From Vermamoeba vermiformis (taxonomy: Eukaryota; Tubulinea; Echinamoebida): a stretch of DNA of 64,000 nt. Made by a program: the position numbers and the translations under genes. The DNA lies in NCBI GenBank assembly GCA_045837725.1, contig JBEWZL010000282.1:372001-436000 (forward strand), written 5' to 3'. Each line of letters opens with the position of its first letter. Positions within the stretch are counted from its first letter, which is position 1. Below, in pieces: positions 63,768 through 64,000 of the stretch. The notes under the pieces are model-generated. The model worked only from the letters and a program-made list of their open reading frames with translations. It did no database searches and was not told the origin of the DNA.

Positions 63768-64000
63768 TTACAGTTCAGCTTCAATATCTTCGTTGCCGTC
63801 TGTTCTTAATAATTTCTTCAGTTCTTCGTTTTCTTTCGACAGAACATCCACACGTTCATTCAACTCTTTGACTTGCGACAAGAGTCGTTGAATCTGCTCT
63901 TCATTCGTTTCGTTAGAGTCGATCATAGACATGCCTATAGTTCCTCTCGTAGAAAACTGAGTGCCATTAGTAGTATTGGTCTTGTTGCTGCCCGAGCCAG
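63768..64000 (-). CDS. Unknown protein, C-terminal coiled-coil end (cut by window edge)
   Basis: The last 77 or so codons of a minus-strand gene. An Asn/Thr/Ser/Gly-rich stretch (SNKTNTTNGTQFSTRGTIG) is followed by a leucine-zipper-like helix (IQRLLSQVKELNERVDVLSK, then NEELKKLL) and an acidic end. No family can be named from this piece. Confidence 0.6.
   Translation of the reverse strand, partial: GSGSNKTNTTNGTQFSTRGTIGMSMIDSNETNEEQIQRLLSQVKELNERVDVLSKENEELKKLLRTDGNEDIEAEL

Overview
The window is eukaryotic nuclear DNA from a compact, intron-rich genome. It holds about 30 protein genes in 64 kb. Most introns are 44-60 nt, with GT(A/G)AG-type donors and short 3' ends, and nearly every gene had to be read by joining exons. 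I saw no rRNA, tRNA, CRISPR, transposon or viral remnant. The gene set points to a unicellular amorphean, most likely an amoebozoan. It has Integrator subunit 6, class I fructose-bisphosphate aldolase, BAR-RhoGAP and RasGEF proteins and filamin repeats. It also has a fungal/amoebal-type xanthine-hypoxanthine phosphoribosyltransferase. Integrator and class I aldolase argue against a fungus. The lineage call is an inference.

Layout: 0-4.4 kb has mitochondrial processing peptidase beta (partial), cyclase-associated protein (CAP) and proteasomal deubiquitinase USP14/Ubp6. 4.6-14.4 kb has dyskerin/Cbf5, ATG9, an SCFD2-like Sec1/Munc18 protein and the DEAD-box helicase DDX54/Dbp10. 14.7-23.1 kb has a CENATAC-like protein, INTS6 and a DENN-PH protein. 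23.4-31.5 kb has a thioredoxin-SAP protein, adenosine kinase, an LRR-PP2C phosphatase and an unrecognised mitochondrial membrane protein. 31.6-41.3 kb has a CaMK-like kinase with a coiled-coil tail, ribosomal protein L23a, a CH-filamin protein and the AAA ATPase Afg2/SPATA5. 41.4-51.2 kb has PIG-K/Gpi8, uridine phosphorylase, a tail-anchored UBA coiled-coil protein and BAR-RhoGAP. 51.6-64 kb has a purine phosphoribosyltransferase, aldolase, a PGAP4-like glycosyltransferase, an AMPK-gamma-like CBS protein, RasGEF, a PPTC7-like phosphatase, a degenerate Ras-like GTPase and a partial coiled-coil gene.

The genes do not form a pathway cluster. Up to about 51 kb they alternate between divergent pairs with short shared promoters (as little as 92 bp) and convergent pairs with 60-140 bp between stop codons. 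After that all genes are on the minus strand. Loose themes are RNA biogenesis (dyskerin, Dbp10, INTS6, CENATAC-like, L23a, Afg2), GPI-anchor chemistry (PIG-K and PGAP4-like), purine/pyrimidine salvage (adenosine kinase, uridine phosphorylase, XPRT/HPRT) and Ras/Rho/actin signalling.

The most unusual non-coding signal is the perfect 12-base palindrome TGACACGTGTCA. It occurs seven times, six of them inside introns and four of those close to the 3' splice site. It sits on a broad excess of the core CACGTG between about 8 and 21 kb.
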